From positions 372,001 through 436,000 of the forward strand of contig NZ_FRCZ01000003.1 of assembly GCF_900143085.1 (NCBI RefSeq): a stretch of 64,000 bases of DNA, written 5' to 3'. Of the stretch, positions 47,109-56,500 are shown one piece after another. The notes below the pieces were generated by a model. The model ran no database searches, had not been told where the DNA came from, and saw only the letters and a program-made list of their open reading frames with translations. Within the stretch, counting starts at the first letter, position 1; each line of letters starts with the position of its first letter. Made by a program: the position numbers and the translations under genes. The stretch is from Gracilibacillus kekensis. Lineage in GTDB: Bacteria > Bacillota > Bacilli > Bacillales > Amphibacillaceae.

Positions 47109-47993
47109 ATGGAAAAATTAGAAGCACTACATTTAAATAACAAGATTGATGCTAGGGTTCGGAAAAATAGTATATGGAAATCTATTTTCTTTCTTTCCAC
47201 TTTATTTGGGTTGGTGGTTCTAGCTGTTCTAATCATTCGAGTGTTATTTCAAGGAATGAGTTGGATCGACATTGACTTTATAGTTGGAAGGTTATCCACC
47301 ACAGCTGAAAACGCAGGTATAATGGGTGCAATTTTAGGTACTTTATGGGTTATGGTCGTTGTTATTCCAGTTACACTTATCATTGGGGTAGGAACCGCGA
47401 TTTTTTTAGAACTTTATTCAAAAAAAGGAAGGTTTCAATCTATTATAGAAACGAATATATCTAACCTTGCAGGTGTTCCTTCCATCGTTTATGGATTATT
47501 GGGCTTAACTGTATTTGTGCGATTAGCTGATTTAGGAAATGTTGTTTTAGCTGGAGGTTTAACTTTGGCATTATTAGTGTTACCAATTCTTATCGTTTCT
47601 GCTCAAGAGGCATTAAGAGCTGTGCCTGGGCATCTTTCTGAAGCATCTTATGGAATGGGAGCTACTAAGTGGCAAACCATTCGACGTATCATTCTTCCTG
47701 CTGCAATACCTAGTATTTTAACTGGAGCAATCCTCGCACTCTCGCGTGCAATTGGGGAGACAGCACCTTTAACAGTATTAGGCATTCCTGCATTGTTGAT
47801 ACCTTTTCCGGAAGGCTTATTTGATACATTTACAGCATTACCAATGCAGATTTATTATTGGACGATTGATTCATCGTTAGTTGCTGAATATGCTAATCTC
47901 GCAGCAGCAACCATTATTATATTGCTAATAATTCTATTTTTACTTAATTCTGTAGCAATATTCATTCGAAACAAATACCAACATCGATATTAA
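47109..47993 (+). CDS. pstA: Phosphate ABC transporter permease PstA
   Basis: 294-residue permease with six transmembrane helices, partner of PstC. EAA loop in [20 protein letters not shown], Pst signatures [13 protein letters not shown] and [13 protein letters not shown]. Its ATG directly follows the pstC stop; TTAGGGAGGAAT within pstC serves as the ribosome binding site. Translational coupling is likely. Confidence 0.95.
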   Translation: MEKLEALHLNNKIDARVRKNSIWKSIFFLSTLFGLVVLAVLIIRVLFQGMSWIDIDFIVGRLSTTAENAGIMGAILGTLWVMVVVIPVTLIIGVGTAIFLELYSKKGRFQSIIETNISNLAGVPSIVYGLLGLTVFVRLADLGNVVLAGGLTLALLVLPILIVSAQEALRAVPGHLSEASYGMGATKWQTIRRIILPAAIPSILTGAILALSRAIGETAPLTVLGIPALLIPFPEGLFDTFTALPMQIYYWTIDSSLVAEYANLAAATIIILLIILFLLNSVAIFIRNKYQHRY

Positions 47994-48052
47994 ATAAGAA
48001 AAAATTGGACTATGGGTTATCAAGAAAAGCAATTTTGTTGAGGAGTGGAATA

Positions 48053-48895
48053 ATGAGTACATTAACAGAAAATAAAATTAACATCAATGTAAACGATACG
48101 GTTCAAACGAATGAAAGTCAGGAGCAAATCGAGAGCAAAAGTTCGGTAATTTATAATACTCAGAATTTAGATTTATGGTATACAAAGACACACGCACTAA
48201 AGAATATAAATTTAGAAATTCGTGAAAATGAAGTAACAGCAATTATTGGTCCTTCAGGCTGTGGAAAATCAACTTATATAAAAACGTTAAACAGAATGGT
48301 AGAATTGGTTCCGGGAGTAAGTACAACAGGTGCAATATCATACAAAGGAAAAAATATTTTAGATAAATCTATAAAGGTGGAGGATTTAAGAACACAGGTA
48401 GGAATGGTTTTTCAAAAACCAAATCCGTTTCCTAAGTCTATCTATGAAAATGTAGCTTATGGTCCTAAGGTACATGGTATAAAAAAGAAGGCTATACTAG
48501 ATGAAATTGTAGAAAAAAGTCTACGTGGGGCCGCTATTTGGGATGAAGTGAAAGATCGTCTTAATCAGAATGCTTATGGACTATCTGGTGGGCAGCAGCA
48601 AAGAATTTGTATTGCTAGATGTTTAGCAATTGAACCAGATGTGCTGTTAATGGATGAACCCACTTCTGCTTTGGATCCAATTTCTACATTAAAAATAGAA
48701 GAATTAATTAAAGAATTAAAGAAAAATTACACAATAATTATTGTTACTCATAACATGCAGCAAGCTGCGCGTATCTCGGATAGAACTGTATTTATGCTGA
48801 ATGGAGAAGTAGTAGAATTTTCTGAAACGAATCAATTATTTTCTAATCCGAAAGACCAACGTACGGAAGATTATATAACAGGTAGATTTGGATAA
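48053..48895 (+). CDS. pstB: Phosphate ABC transporter ATPase PstB
   Basis: 280-residue ABC ATPase. Walker [11 protein letters not shown]-loop [13 protein letters not shown], signature LSGGQQQR, Walker [14 protein letters not shown]-loop VTHNMQQA. The ATG at 48053 follows GAGGAGTGG; the TTG at 48005 would add a tail absent from the family. Only one pstB is present here, where B. subtilis has two (pstBA, pstBB). It is followed by an intergenic gap before phoU. Confidence 0.95.
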   Translation: MSTLTENKININVNDTVQTNESQEQIESKSSVIYNTQNLDLWYTKTHALKNINLEIRENEVTAIIGPSGCGKSTYIKTLNRMVELVPGVSTTGAISYKGKNILDKSIKVEDLRTQVGMVFQKPNPFPKSIYENVAYGPKVHGIKKKAILDEIVEKSLRGAAIWDEVKDRLNQNAYGLSGGQQQRICIARCLAIEPDVLLMDEPTSALDPISTLKIEELIKELKKNYTIIIVTHNMQQAARISDRTVFMLNGEVVEFSETNQLFSNPKDQRTEDYITGRFG

Positions 48896-49262
48896 ATTAC
48901 TGGACACGAAGTGAGAGCGTCTCACTTCTATGACAGAAGTAACCTTTCGTCTACATGAGCAATACTGCGGTAAGTTCCTGCCCTAAATGAATGACGATTC
49001 GGTTTCTTTTTACCTTGAATATTTTACGCAAGGGAGAATTTAGCTTAGTTTACACATTTTTTCCATGCTTTAATTTATTCGATCAATTAGCATAGTTTGC
49101 CGAAAGTCAATACATCTCCACCTTACCGTTGAGTTATCGGAAGATGAAGACTTCTTGGCTAATAACGTTAAATTAAAATGCTAGAAAGTACATTTTTATG
49201 TATTTTCTGGCAGAATTATTATATGTATATATAAATAGGGGATTTAAGGAAGGAAGAGTAGG
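48896..49262. other. 367-bp gap between pstB and phoU
   Basis: No coding signal seen. A GAAGTGAG / CTCACTTC hairpin (48908-48928) follows pstB without a T-run. A longer hairpin TGCTAGAAAGTACA / TGTATTTTCTGGCA is at 49179-49212, about 50 bp before phoU; it may be an attenuator or processing site. One PhoP-like TTTACA occurs at 49049 without periodic partners, so independent PhoP control of phoU is not supported. Confidence 0.5.
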
Positions 49263-49922
49263 ATGGTAGGAAGAGAAATATTTCATCGAGAAGTACAACA
49301 AGTCGAACAATTGATTGTTCAATTGGCAAGGAGCACAAAGGATCAATTAACTTCTGCTGTTAAAACTCTTTATAATTCAGATGTAAAAAAAGCAGAGGAA
49401 ATTATAAAAAAAGATGCAGAGTTAGATCAATTAGATTTCAAAATAAATGAGGAAGCAATTTTTTTAATTGCCCGTCAACAACCTGTTGCAACAGATTTAA
49501 GACGATTGGTTGTCGCACTACGAATTTCGACTGATTTAGAAAGAATGGCAGATAATGCGAAAAACATTGCTAAGTCAACCATTCACCTTGGTTCTGAGCA
49601 TGGAATTCTTGTTCATTCGTCTATTGATGAAATGAAGCATATAGCTGTTGAGATGATTGATCTTGCAATAAAAGCATATGAAAATGAAGATATTACATTA
49701 GCTAGAAAATTATCTGAGTTAGACGATATAATTGATAATATGTATTCAACTATGCTTAGAGAGTTATTGGAAGAAACGGCTACTAATCCACAAAAAATAC
49801 AACATATTATGCAAATGGCTTTTAGTGGCAGGTATGTGGAACGAATAGGTGATCATGCTACAAATATAGGAGAAGATGTAACATACCTTGTCAAAGGAGA
49901 ATCAACGGATCTAAATAATTAA
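49263..49922 (+). CDS. phoU: Phosphate signalling regulator PhoU
   Basis: 219-residue helical protein, two repeated three-helix PhoU units. Metal-binding-type motifs ATDLRRLVVALRISTDLERMADNAKNI and its second-repeat equivalent RYVERIGDHATNIGED are visible (shown in parts: DLERMADNAKN and VERIGDHATN). It links Pst transport to PhoR signalling and limits phosphate uptake. GGAAGGAAGAG precedes the ATG. phoU next to pst is common in Bacillota but absent from B. subtilis. Confidence 0.94.
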   Translation: MVGREIFHREVQQVEQLIVQLARSTKDQLTSAVKTLYNSDVKKAEEIIKKDAELDQLDFKINEEAIFLIARQQPVATDLRRLVVALRISTDLERMADNAKNIAKSTIHLGSEHGILVHSSIDEMKHIAVEMIDLAIKAYENEDITLARKLSELDDIIDNMYSTMLRELLEETATNPQKIQHIMQMAFSGRYVERIGDHATNIGEDVTYLVKGESTDLNN

Positions 49923-49927
49923 GATAC

Positions 49928-49961
49928 AAAAAAGGAGTAGTTCTTGACTACTCCTGATTTT
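49928..49961. terminator. Bidirectional terminator between phoU and the MltG-like gene
   Basis: AAAAAAGGAGTAGT / ACTACTCCTGATTTT hairpin with 5-nt loop between two convergent genes. Confidence 0.88.
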
Positions 49962-50430
49962 GTCTTGTTAAAGTATTTGCAATTTCTTCAGCTGACATAG
50001 TTTCATTTAAGGTAAACTCCCCAATTTGAACATACCGACTTAAGCTATTCTCCTCCAGATAATTAAGAAAATTCTCTTCATCTGCGATTAGTTTGTTTTC
50101 GACGAGAAGATCAACTATATCTGGCATTGTCATTCCAGCTTCAATTTCAATAGAAACATGTTCGGGCTCTTGTTCCTCAGCAGTTTCATTTGCTTGTTCT
50201 GAATGAGTAGCATTATTTTTTAACTCATCTATCTGTTCATTCAACTCATTCATCTTTGCATTCATATCTTCTTCAAATACATAGTAACCTTCATTTTCAA
50301 TTTGCTGAATTGAATCTTCTAGTGTAGGTGATGATACCGTAACGCTAGGTTTATCAATGAAATAAACAGCACCAATAATAATAGTTGCTGCAAATAATCC
50401 AAGTGAAAAAGCCCTAATGAATTGCTTCAA
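49948..50430 (-). CDS. Small membrane protein with MltG-type (YceG) N-terminal module
   Basis: 160 residues. An N-terminal transmembrane helix (about residues 8-24), a coiled-coil and low-complexity acidic linker (about 55-90), and a C-terminal LysM-like module (VSIEIEAGMTMPDIVDLLVEN... ending GEFTLNETMSAEEIANTL) resembling the substrate-recognition part of the endolytic transglycosylase MltG, without its catalytic domain. Probably binds peptidoglycan. Position and size suggest the equivalent of B. subtilis YqzC, from memory. It follows the next gene (50455) in the same direction. Confidence 0.75.
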   Translation of the reverse strand: MKQFIRAFSLGLFAATIIIGAVYFIDKPSVTVSSPTLEDSIQQIENEGYYVFEEDMNAKMNELNEQIDELKNNATHSEQANETAEEQEPEHVSIEIEAGMTMPDIVDLLVENKLIADEENFLNYLEENSLSRYVQIGEFTLNETMSAEEIANTLTRQNQE

Positions 50431-50454
50431 TGTAATCCCTCATTTTTTACTAGA

Positions 50455-50805
50455 TTAAAATTGTTTAATAATTGAAATAACATCATATTCATTCATATTT
50501 ACTTGTTCAGCTATGTAATCCGTTTCATAACCTTGATTATATAATTCTTTTATTCTCTTCAGTATAGTTGTTTGTTGGGAAGCATTCGTACTCGGATGGA
50601 TGGATTGTTGAATAGACATATCGTCCATCAATAATTCTTCTTCAAGCACACTAATTTTTTTCTTTAATTGATATGTTTCCTGTAATGAAGAAATCGAGAA
50701 CTGTTCGAATTGATCTTCTATCTGCTTAAATTTATCCTGCATAAAAAATGATGCAATCCATAGAATAAGTGCAATAATAATTAAAGTACATACGGCGTAT
50801 AACAT
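50455..50805 (-). CDS. Small membrane-anchored protein of unknown function
   Basis: 116 residues. N-terminal transmembrane helix (about residues 2-20), a coiled coil (about 28-60), a Ser/Gln-rich linker, and a C-terminal segment that looks like a helix-turn-helix ([20 protein letters not shown], about 92-111). ATG 50805 has AGGAGG with 6-nt spacing; the upstream frame lacks a site. Position suggests YqzD of B. subtilis. Co-transcribed with the MltG-like gene. A membrane-tethered HTH is possible but the HTH may be a structural tri-helix only. Confidence 0.7.
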   Translation of the reverse strand: MLYAVCTLIIIALILWIASFFMQDKFKQIEDQFEQFSISSLQETYQLKKKISVLEEELLMDDMSIQQSIHPSTNASQQTTILKRIKELYNQGYETDYIAEQVNMNEYDVISIIKQF

Positions 50806-50879
50806 GACGTTCCTCCTAATCAAAACCAATTTCCACATATATAGTTATACCATATTTAACATTACAATAAAACATATAC

Positions 50880-50908
50880 TTGAAATTTGCGTTGGTATTT
50901 GCTATTAT
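50880..50908 (+). promoter_or_regulatory. Sigma-A promoter of rpmG
   Basis: TTGAAA (50880-50885), 17-bp spacer, TATTAT (50903-50908), 60 bp before the rpmG start. No Zur operator is evident. Confidence 0.75.
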
Positions 50909-50967
50909 ATTTTAGGTAGTGATTCGATAATAAAAGAAGATGTATGATTTAGTTTGGAGGGAAAACC

Positions 50968-51117
50968 ATGCGCGTTAACATTACTTTAGCTTGTACAGAA
51001 ACAGGTGACCGTAATTATATTACGACTAAAAATAAACGTACAAATCCTGAACGTATGGAGCTTAAAAAATATAGCCCACGTTTAAAAAAACATACGTTAC
51101 ACCGTGAAACAAAATAA
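50968..51117 (+). CDS. rpmG: 50S ribosomal protein L33, cysteine-depleted form
   Basis: 49-residue L33 beginning [17 protein letters not shown] and ending TLHRETK, an almost exact match to B. subtilis RpmGA in pattern and position (upstream of the 5-formyl-THF cyclo-ligase gene). Zinc-type L33 has four cysteines in two CxxC-type pairs; here only Cys9 remains, with Thr at the second site and Ser at the third (YSPRLKKHT). It should not bind zinc. TTTGGAGGGAA precedes the ATG. A terminator follows. Confidence 0.95.
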   Translation: MRVNITLACTETGDRNYITTKNKRTNPERMELKKYSPRLKKHTLHRETK

Positions 51118-51123
51118 TGAAAC

Positions 51124-51162
51124 AAAAAACTCTTACCACACATCTAATGGTAAGAGTTTTTT
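51124..51162 (+). terminator. Terminator after rpmG
   Basis: AAAACTCTTACCA / TGGTAAGAGTTTT stem and T-run, 7 bp after the stop. Confidence 0.92.
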
Positions 51163-51275
51163 ATTATCCGATGTGCTCGCTACATTCCATTAACACGAGC
51201 ACAAATTTAACATTTACTCAAGTAAATTTATCTTTTGGTAATAATAAATTTGGTGAGGTTTAGGTGATTAATAAA

Positions 51276-51839
51276 ATGGAGAAACAGCAATTGAGGAAGG
51301 AAATATTGTTAAAATGGAAAAATTCATCAAAAAGAATGGAGATACAACATTCAATTTATAAGAGACTATTCCATCTGAATATTTGGGAAAATGCCAATAT
51401 TATTGGACTGACTCATTCAAAAGATACAGAATGGGATACGACCCGTCTTATTGAAAAAGCATGGGATCAAAAAAAGACGATAACCATCCCAAAAAGTAAC
51501 TCTGACACTAATACAATGAAGTTTTATCAATATGCTCCTGGTGATAGGCTAGAGATTACTAGGAAAAATATAAAAGAACCTATTGAGAGCTCTAACAAGT
51601 TTGTAGAGAAAGATAGACATGACTTAATCATTGTGCCTGGAGTAGCTTTTAGTAAGGACGGATATAGAATCGGTTATGGAGGAGGTTATTACGATCGTTA
51701 CTTAGCTGATTACCTGGGACCAACACTGTCACTAGCAGCTGATTTTCAAATGCAACCTTTTTTAACTAAAGAATCCCATGACATACCTGTTCAATTCATC
51801 GTCACAAATTTCGGTACAATTTATTGTCAACATACATAA
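51276..51839 (+). CDS. 5-formyltetrahydrofolate cyclo-ligase
   Basis: 187-residue enzyme that converts 5-formyl-THF to 5,10-methenyl-THF with ATP (B. subtilis YqgN). Family motifs: LRKEILLKWKN at the N-terminus, LIIVPGVAFSKDGYRIGYGG and GGGYYDRYLAD in the C-terminal half. ATG 51276 has AGGTGA with 8-nt spacing; the GTG at 51264 is an alternative start four codons upstream. Confidence 0.93.
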   Translation: MEKQQLRKEILLKWKNSSKRMEIQHSIYKRLFHLNIWENANIIGLTHSKDTEWDTTRLIEKAWDQKKTITIPKSNSDTNTMKFYQYAPGDRLEITRKNIKEPIESSNKFVEKDRHDLIIVPGVAFSKDGYRIGYGGGYYDRYLADYLGPTLSLAADFQMQPFLTKESHDIPVQFIVTNFGTIYCQHT

Positions 51840-51893
51840 AATCAAAGATGAGAGAGATACTTTAGATAACTAACATTAGGAGGCGTATCTATT

Positions 51894-52070
51894 ATGAAGT
51901 TATCTAACGTGTTTTTTATCTTTACAGCAATTGTGACGACTATTATAGTGTTTCGTAATTCGTTTATTAATCTGTTACTTAAAATTCCTTTTGTACGAAA
52001 AGTCGGGGTTCGGTTCTCCATGAAAATACCTTATATTCGTAATAAACTGATGGGCTCGATGTTTAAGTAA
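51894..52070 (+). CDS. Small basic membrane protein (YqgO-like)
   Basis: 58 residues with one N-terminal transmembrane helix (about residues 5-20, VFFIFTAIVTTIIVF) and a basic C-terminal half with repeated I/V-P-F/Y motifs (KIPFVRK, KIPYIRNK). GGAGG with a spacing of about 12 nt precedes the ATG. It lies between the cyclo-ligase and rhomboid genes, where B. subtilis has yqgO; the identity is by position. Function unknown. Confidence 0.65.
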   Translation: MKLSNVFFIFTAIVTTIIVFRNSFINLLLKIPFVRKVGVRFSMKIPYIRNKLMGSMFK

Positions 52071-52144
52071 TGGCGTAAACTTATTATTATTCTAATGTGA
52101 AAGATTCATGGTATCATTAGGAAAGTAATAAGGATGGTGCTTAC

Positions 52145-53692
52145 ATGTTTATTAAAAAACAATTTTTGCAAAATAAATTAGTACTCCATTTGATGGAGAA
52201 AGAACAATTTGAATTATTGTCTCTTCCAAACATTCAAGAAGAATACTTATTATGGAAAAGCAACAATAGAAAAACAGATATTGTTAGAGTCTCTTTAAAG
52301 CAATATGACTGGAAAAGGGATCTTTCTGTTTCTGTGAAAAACATAGAAAAACAAGTAATTCAAAAAATTAAGATTCCATTATTTCAAAAACATATCGCAT
52401 TTCATCATATATTTTTAACAGAATATGAACCAGTTGATAATTGGGAAGCACTAGCTTCTTCAAAAGGACATACTAATAAAAGTGATAAATCATTTGTGTA
52501 TATAAATGGGGAAAATGCTGAAGAGATTGACCGATTTGTGGAGCGAAGCAATTTAAGTGGATCTCCAGATTTAGAAGTACCAAACAATATCTTGGAAATA
52601 GAATATCACACACAGCTATTGAAGCAACGGATCAAGCACGTACATAAAGAAGCAGAAAAGGAAATCCTGGCAATTTTTAATAGAGGAAAACCTCGTCTGT
52701 CTTACATGCTTATTGCTCTCAATGTTATTATTTTCTTTCTGCTCGAATATGCCGGTGGTTCCATGAATCCAGAAGTATTAATCGATTACGGTGCAAAATA
52801 CAATATAGCCATGATGGAAGGCGAGTGGTGGAGACTCATAACTTCTATGTTTCTGCACATAGGGTTTTTACACCTTGCTTTAAATATGCTCGCATTATAT
52901 TTTATCGGTACATTAGTAGAAAGAATTTATGGAAATATACGGTTTTTTATTATATATTTTTTAGCAGGAACAGCTGGAGGCATGGCCAGTTTTGCTTTGA
53001 ATCCGAGTATTGCAGCCGGAGCGTCAGGTACGTTATTTGGATTGTTTGGCGCTTTGTTGTTTTTTGGAGTTAAATACCCTAGAGTTTTTTTCAAAACGAT
53101 GGGTCTTAATGTTATTTTTATAGTGTTTCTAAATATAGTGCTTGGATTTTCAGTACAACAGATCGATAACGGTGCTCATATAGGAGGTTTAATTGCTGGT
53201 TTTATTGCTTCTGGCATCGTTATGTTTCCAAAAAATCAGGCATATATCCATCAAGGTATTGCTATAATTGCATACCTATTTTATGTTCTTGGCTTGTTAG
53301 CTTTTGGTTTATCGAATGACGAGGTGCAATTCAATGAAACTTTGCAACTTCAGCGAATACAGGAATTATTAGATGATCAAGAATACCAGGCAATCAAAGT
53401 GATCGTAAACGAATCAATGCCATATGCTGATGACTTTTCTGCAGAATTATTATTTTACCGATCTATTGCTAATATTCGTCAAGAGTCTTTTGATTTAGCG
53501 CAAGAAGACTTGGAAAAAGCGGTAAGTCAAAAACCTGATTTTGAAGAAGCTTGGTATAATCTTGCATTGGTCTACCAGCAAAATGAAAATTATGTAAAAG
53601 CATTATCTGCAGCCGATAAGTTGCTTGAATTGAATAGTAATAACGAAGAATACAAAAAGCTTTACGATGAAATCCAAAAAAGAGCATCCTAA
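52145..53692 (+). CDS. Rhomboid family intramembrane serine protease (YqgP/GluP-like)
   Basis: 515 residues. A cytosolic N-terminal domain (about 1-180), a six- to seven-helix rhomboid core (about 183-390) with LHLALNMLALYFIG, the catalytic GASG (Ser near residue 294) and the catalytic His in DNGAHIGGLIAG (near residue 345), and two C-terminal TPR-like repeats (about 410-505, DLAQEDLEKAVSQKPDFEEAWYN in parts). In B. subtilis YqgP cuts and helps degrade the Mg transporter MgtE with FtsH. ATG at 52145 with a weak GGTG site. Confidence 0.93.
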   Translation: MFIKKQFLQNKLVLHLMEKEQFELLSLPNIQEEYLLWKSNNRKTDIVRVSLKQYDWKRDLSVSVKNIEKQVIQKIKIPLFQKHIAFHHIFLTEYEPVDNWEALASSKGHTNKSDKSFVYINGENAEEIDRFVERSNLSGSPDLEVPNNILEIEYHTQLLKQRIKHVHKEAEKEILAIFNRGKPRLSYMLIALNVIIFFLLEYAGGSMNPEVLIDYGAKYNIAMMEGEWWRLITSMFLHIGFLHLALNMLALYFIGTLVERIYGNIRFFIIYFLAGTAGGMASFALNPSIAAGASGTLFGLFGALLFFGVKYPRVFFKTMGLNVIFIVFLNIVLGFSVQQIDNGAHIGGLIAGFIASGIVMFPKNQAYIHQGIAIIAYLFYVLGLLAFGLSNDEVQFNETLQLQRIQELLDDQEYQAIKVIVNESMPYADDFSAELLFYRSIANIRQESFDLAQEDLEKAVSQKPDFEEAWYNLALVYQQNENYVKALSAADKLLELNSNNEEYKKLYDEIQKRAS

Positions 53693-53701
53693 TTTAAAAT
53701 C

Positions 53702-53790
53702 GCGGGATATTTAATTATCTTAACAGGATATAATGTTCTCTTCACGGGATAAGTAAACTTATCCTGCCAAGAGAAGTTCATATCCTGTGA
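53702..53790. other. Nested hairpin between the rhomboid gene and its convergent neighbour
   Basis: Outer stem ACAGGATAT / ATATCCTGT and CTTCTC-type segments enclose an inner GGATAAGT / ACTTATCC stem. It is about 70 nt, imperfect, without clear T-runs. It probably ends transcription of both convergent genes or protects the 3' ends. Confidence 0.5.
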
Positions 53791-53808
53791 AGAAGTTTAA
53801 ATAAATGA

Positions 53809-54678
53809 TTAATTATCGAGAGATAGTTTTTGGTAAAGTGTCTCTACTTCGTTTCTTTCGTTGGTAAACAATACGATTAAGTGGTCAAGGTTTTTATCAA
53901 TCAGTATGATAGGCATCATTTGATTCTTTGTTTCAGGCTTGTTGGCAACTGGTAAAATATAATTTTTATACAACCCTTCCCAAAGCTGTCCAATAATGCG
54001 TTTAGTTTGGTGTAGAGTCAATCCCTCTATCGGTTGTTTCTCTAGTTGAATAAGATCTATTAATGAATATAACTGGTAATCATTTGAGTTAATGTTCGAT
54101 ACTTTTAACCATTCTTTCCATACAAATTGAAGTTGTTGATTCGTTGTTCTATCAATAGTTTCTTTCCATTCCTTTTGTAAATGCGAAGACGGCAATCGAA
54201 ATGATTCTAATGCTGTATAAGGAGAATCAATAACATACAAGTGATCTGTTGTCATCTGCTGAACACTTTTTATTTCGTCATTTGGATAATGAGCTTCACC
54301 ATGATGGAAGGTTATTGCTTGAAAATGACTGCTATCACTCTCTTCAAATATTACTTCAAGGTTAATATTTTTTTCTTGTTCTTTCCACAATCCTTTAATT
54401 CCTTTTAAACGACCATCCATAAACAATATTGAAATATCTTGTCTTAAATAGATGGGATCATCCAATGTACTATTTGATTCCCACTTGACTTGATATTGAT
54501 CATTTCCAGTTTCCTGCAATAAATTCAACTTCGTTTCTGCTGAAGTAAAAGCTATAGAAGAATCTAGAGGGAAATACTTAATCGTTTCTTCAGATCTCTG
54601 TTGAGATAGTAATAATAGTAGTAATACCATCATCATTAGAAGGCAAGTTAAAATATGTAATTTTCGTCTTTTTATCAT
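53809..54678 (-). CDS. Unrecognised secreted or membrane-anchored protein
   Basis: 289 residues with an N-terminal hydrophobic segment (about residues 9-24, rich in Leu and Met) that is a signal anchor or signal peptide without a lipobox. The rest is soluble and extracytoplasmic. No domain recognised. Divergent from the germination protein gene 54784. GAGGGGTTTTA precedes the ATG. It has no counterpart at this place in the B. subtilis order as I remember it. Confidence 0.7.
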   Translation of the reverse strand: MIKRRKLHILTCLLMMMVLLLLLLSQQRSEETIKYFPLDSSIAFTSAETKLNLLQETGNDQYQVKWESNSTLDDPIYLRQDISILFMDGRLKGIKGLWKEQEKNINLEVIFEESDSSHFQAITFHHGEAHYPNDEIKSVQQMTTDHLYVIDSPYTALESFRLPSSHLQKEWKETIDRTTNQQLQFVWKEWLKVSNINSNDYQLYSLIDLIQLEKQPIEGLTLHQTKRIIGQLWEGLYKNYILPVANKPETKNQMMPIILIDKNLDHLIVLFTNERNEVETLYQKLSLDN

Positions 54679-54783
54679 TAAAACCCCTCATTTATTGCGT
54701 TGCTACTTGTCCTAAATCTTTCCGCATTAAACCAACTATATTGAGAAGACTAAAAAAAAGTCTTTTAGAAAGAAGGAATAACG

Positions 54784-56238
54784 ATGGATCAAGAGAAACG
54801 TTTGTATCATAACTATGATACAAATGTGCAATATATACATGATTATTTGTCGGTAGATAAGAGTTTTGACCTCATCCATCTTGATGTTGAGTATGCAGGA
54901 AAACGAATGGCTCTGTTTTTAATCGATGGATTAGTAAAAGATGAAATACTTCATTATTTAATGCGTTTTTTAGCAGAGTTAGAAGAAGGCGATTTAGAAA
55001 AAAACACTCTTGAACAATTGATCAAAAGGTATATACCCTACGTTGAAATAGATGTAGAAAAAGATTTGAATAAAGCTTCAAACTTAATTTTAGGTGGTCC
55101 CACTGCATTAGTTGTGGAAGGTCTTGAAAAAATTATCATGATTGATGCACGAACATACCCTGTTAGAGCACCAGAAGAGCCTGACCTGGAAAGGGTAGTG
55201 CGAGGTTCGAGAGATGGATTTGTCGAAACCATTATATTTAATACGGCACTAACCAGAAGAAAAGTGAGAGATAGATCTTTAAGAATGGAATATACTTCAA
55301 TAGGTAGAAGGTCTAAAACAGATATTTGCATTTGTTATTTAGAAGATATTGCTGATCAGAAGAAGGTAAAGTTGTTAAAACAACATTTAGATAAAATTGA
55401 TACGGATGGACTACCTATGGCAGAGAAGACGATTGAAGAATTTTTAAGCGGGAAAACGTGGAATCCCTATCCTACGATTCGTTATACGGAAAGACCTGAC
55501 ACTGCCTCTGAACATTTATATGAAGGTCATATTTTAGTTATGATTGATGGATCTCCAAGTGTAATGATAACACCTGCAACATTTTGGCATCATTTGCAGC
55601 ATGCAGAAGAATATCGACAGAAACCATTTATCGGAGTTTATTTACGGATGGTACGTTTTATGGCTGTCTTTGCTTCAATATTTTTACTTCCATTTTACTA
55701 TTTGTTGTCTGCTGAAGCTGGAGTGTTACCAGACGAATTAGCTTTTATTGGCCCATTGGAAATAGGTTTAGTTCCGTTAATATTACAATTTTTGATAGCG
55801 GAAGTAGGCATTGATGTATTACGAATGGCTGCAATTCATACACCCTCATCATTAGCAACCGCACTTGGACTCGTTTCAGCTATCATAATTGGACAGATAG
55901 CAGTAGAAGTTGGTTTATTTACAAATGAAGTGGTATTATACATTGCTGTAGCTGTTATGGGCACGTTTGCGACACCAAGTTATGAACTTAGCCTAGCTAA
56001 TCGTGTCACTCGTATAATTCTTCTGATTGTTACTGCTATATTTGGAGTGAAAGGTTTTGTAATAGGTTTTACCCTCTATGTCCTATATTTAGCACAACTT
56101 AAAACATTTTATCTGGGATATTTTTGGCCATTTATTCCTTTTGATGCTAAAGCATTTATTAATGTGTTAATCAGACAACCAATTCCACATGATAAAAGTC
56201 GTCCGTCATTTTTAAATCCACAAGACCCAGATCGATAA
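54784..56238 (+). CDS. Spore germination protein, GerA family (SpoVAF-like)
   Basis: 484 residues. A cytosolic N-terminal domain (about 1-290) is followed by five or so transmembrane helices (about 295-455). Family signatures DGSPSVMITPATFWHHLQHAEEYRQ (given in parts: DGSPSVMITP, FWHHLQHAEEY) and MAAIHTPSSLATALGLV are typical of GerAA/SpoVAF proteins. Length fits SpoVAF (about 490 residues) and the absence of GerB and GerC genes beside it suggests a SpoVAF-type orphan rather than a full receptor. AGAAGGAATAACG precedes the ATG. Confidence 0.85.
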   Translation: MDQEKRLYHNYDTNVQYIHDYLSVDKSFDLIHLDVEYAGKRMALFLIDGLVKDEILHYLMRFLAELEEGDLEKNTLEQLIKRYIPYVEIDVEKDLNKASNLILGGPTALVVEGLEKIIMIDARTYPVRAPEEPDLERVVRGSRDGFVETIIFNTALTRRKVRDRSLRMEYTSIGRRSKTDICICYLEDIADQKKVKLLKQHLDKIDTDGLPMAEKTIEEFLSGKTWNPYPTIRYTERPDTASEHLYEGHILVMIDGSPSVMITPATFWHHLQHAEEYRQKPFIGVYLRMVRFMAVFASIFLLPFYYLLSAEAGVLPDELAFIGPLEIGLVPLILQFLIAEVGIDVLRMAAIHTPSSLATALGLVSAIIIGQIAVEVGLFTNEVVLYIAVAVMGTFATPSYELSLANRVTRIILLIVTAIFGVKGFVIGFTLYVLYLAQLKTFYLGYFWPFIPFDAKAFINVLIRQPIPHDKSRPSFLNPQDPDR

Positions 56239-56295
56239 AAAGATTTCTGTTTCATTTTATGAAGGCATTTGTTATAATATCTTAGGTGATATGAA

Positions 56296-56493
56296 ATGGA
56301 AAGTATTTACGATTTACAAAAACTATTGTTGAAATTTGGAACGGTCATCTATATAGGTGATCGTTCAGCTGATTTAGACCTTATGGAAGAGGAAATTAAT
56401 GAACTTTATCAAGTGAAGATGATCACAAAAGATGATTTTATAAAAAGTAGGCTGCTCATAAAAAGGGAAAGAGAAAAATTAGGTGAAGGGTGA
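56296..56493 (+). CDS. yqgQ: YqgQ family small protein (DUF910)
   Basis: 65-residue soluble helical protein beginning MESIYDLQKLLLKFGTVIYI and containing GDRSADLDLMEEEINELY, the DUF910 pattern. Function unknown, but the gene is almost always just upstream of glcK in Bacillaceae, as here (7-bp gap). AGGTGAT precedes the ATG. Confidence 0.92.
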   Translation: MESIYDLQKLLLKFGTVIYIGDRSADLDLMEEEINELYQVKMITKDDFIKSRLLIKREREKLGEG

Positions 56494-56500
56494 AACAAAA

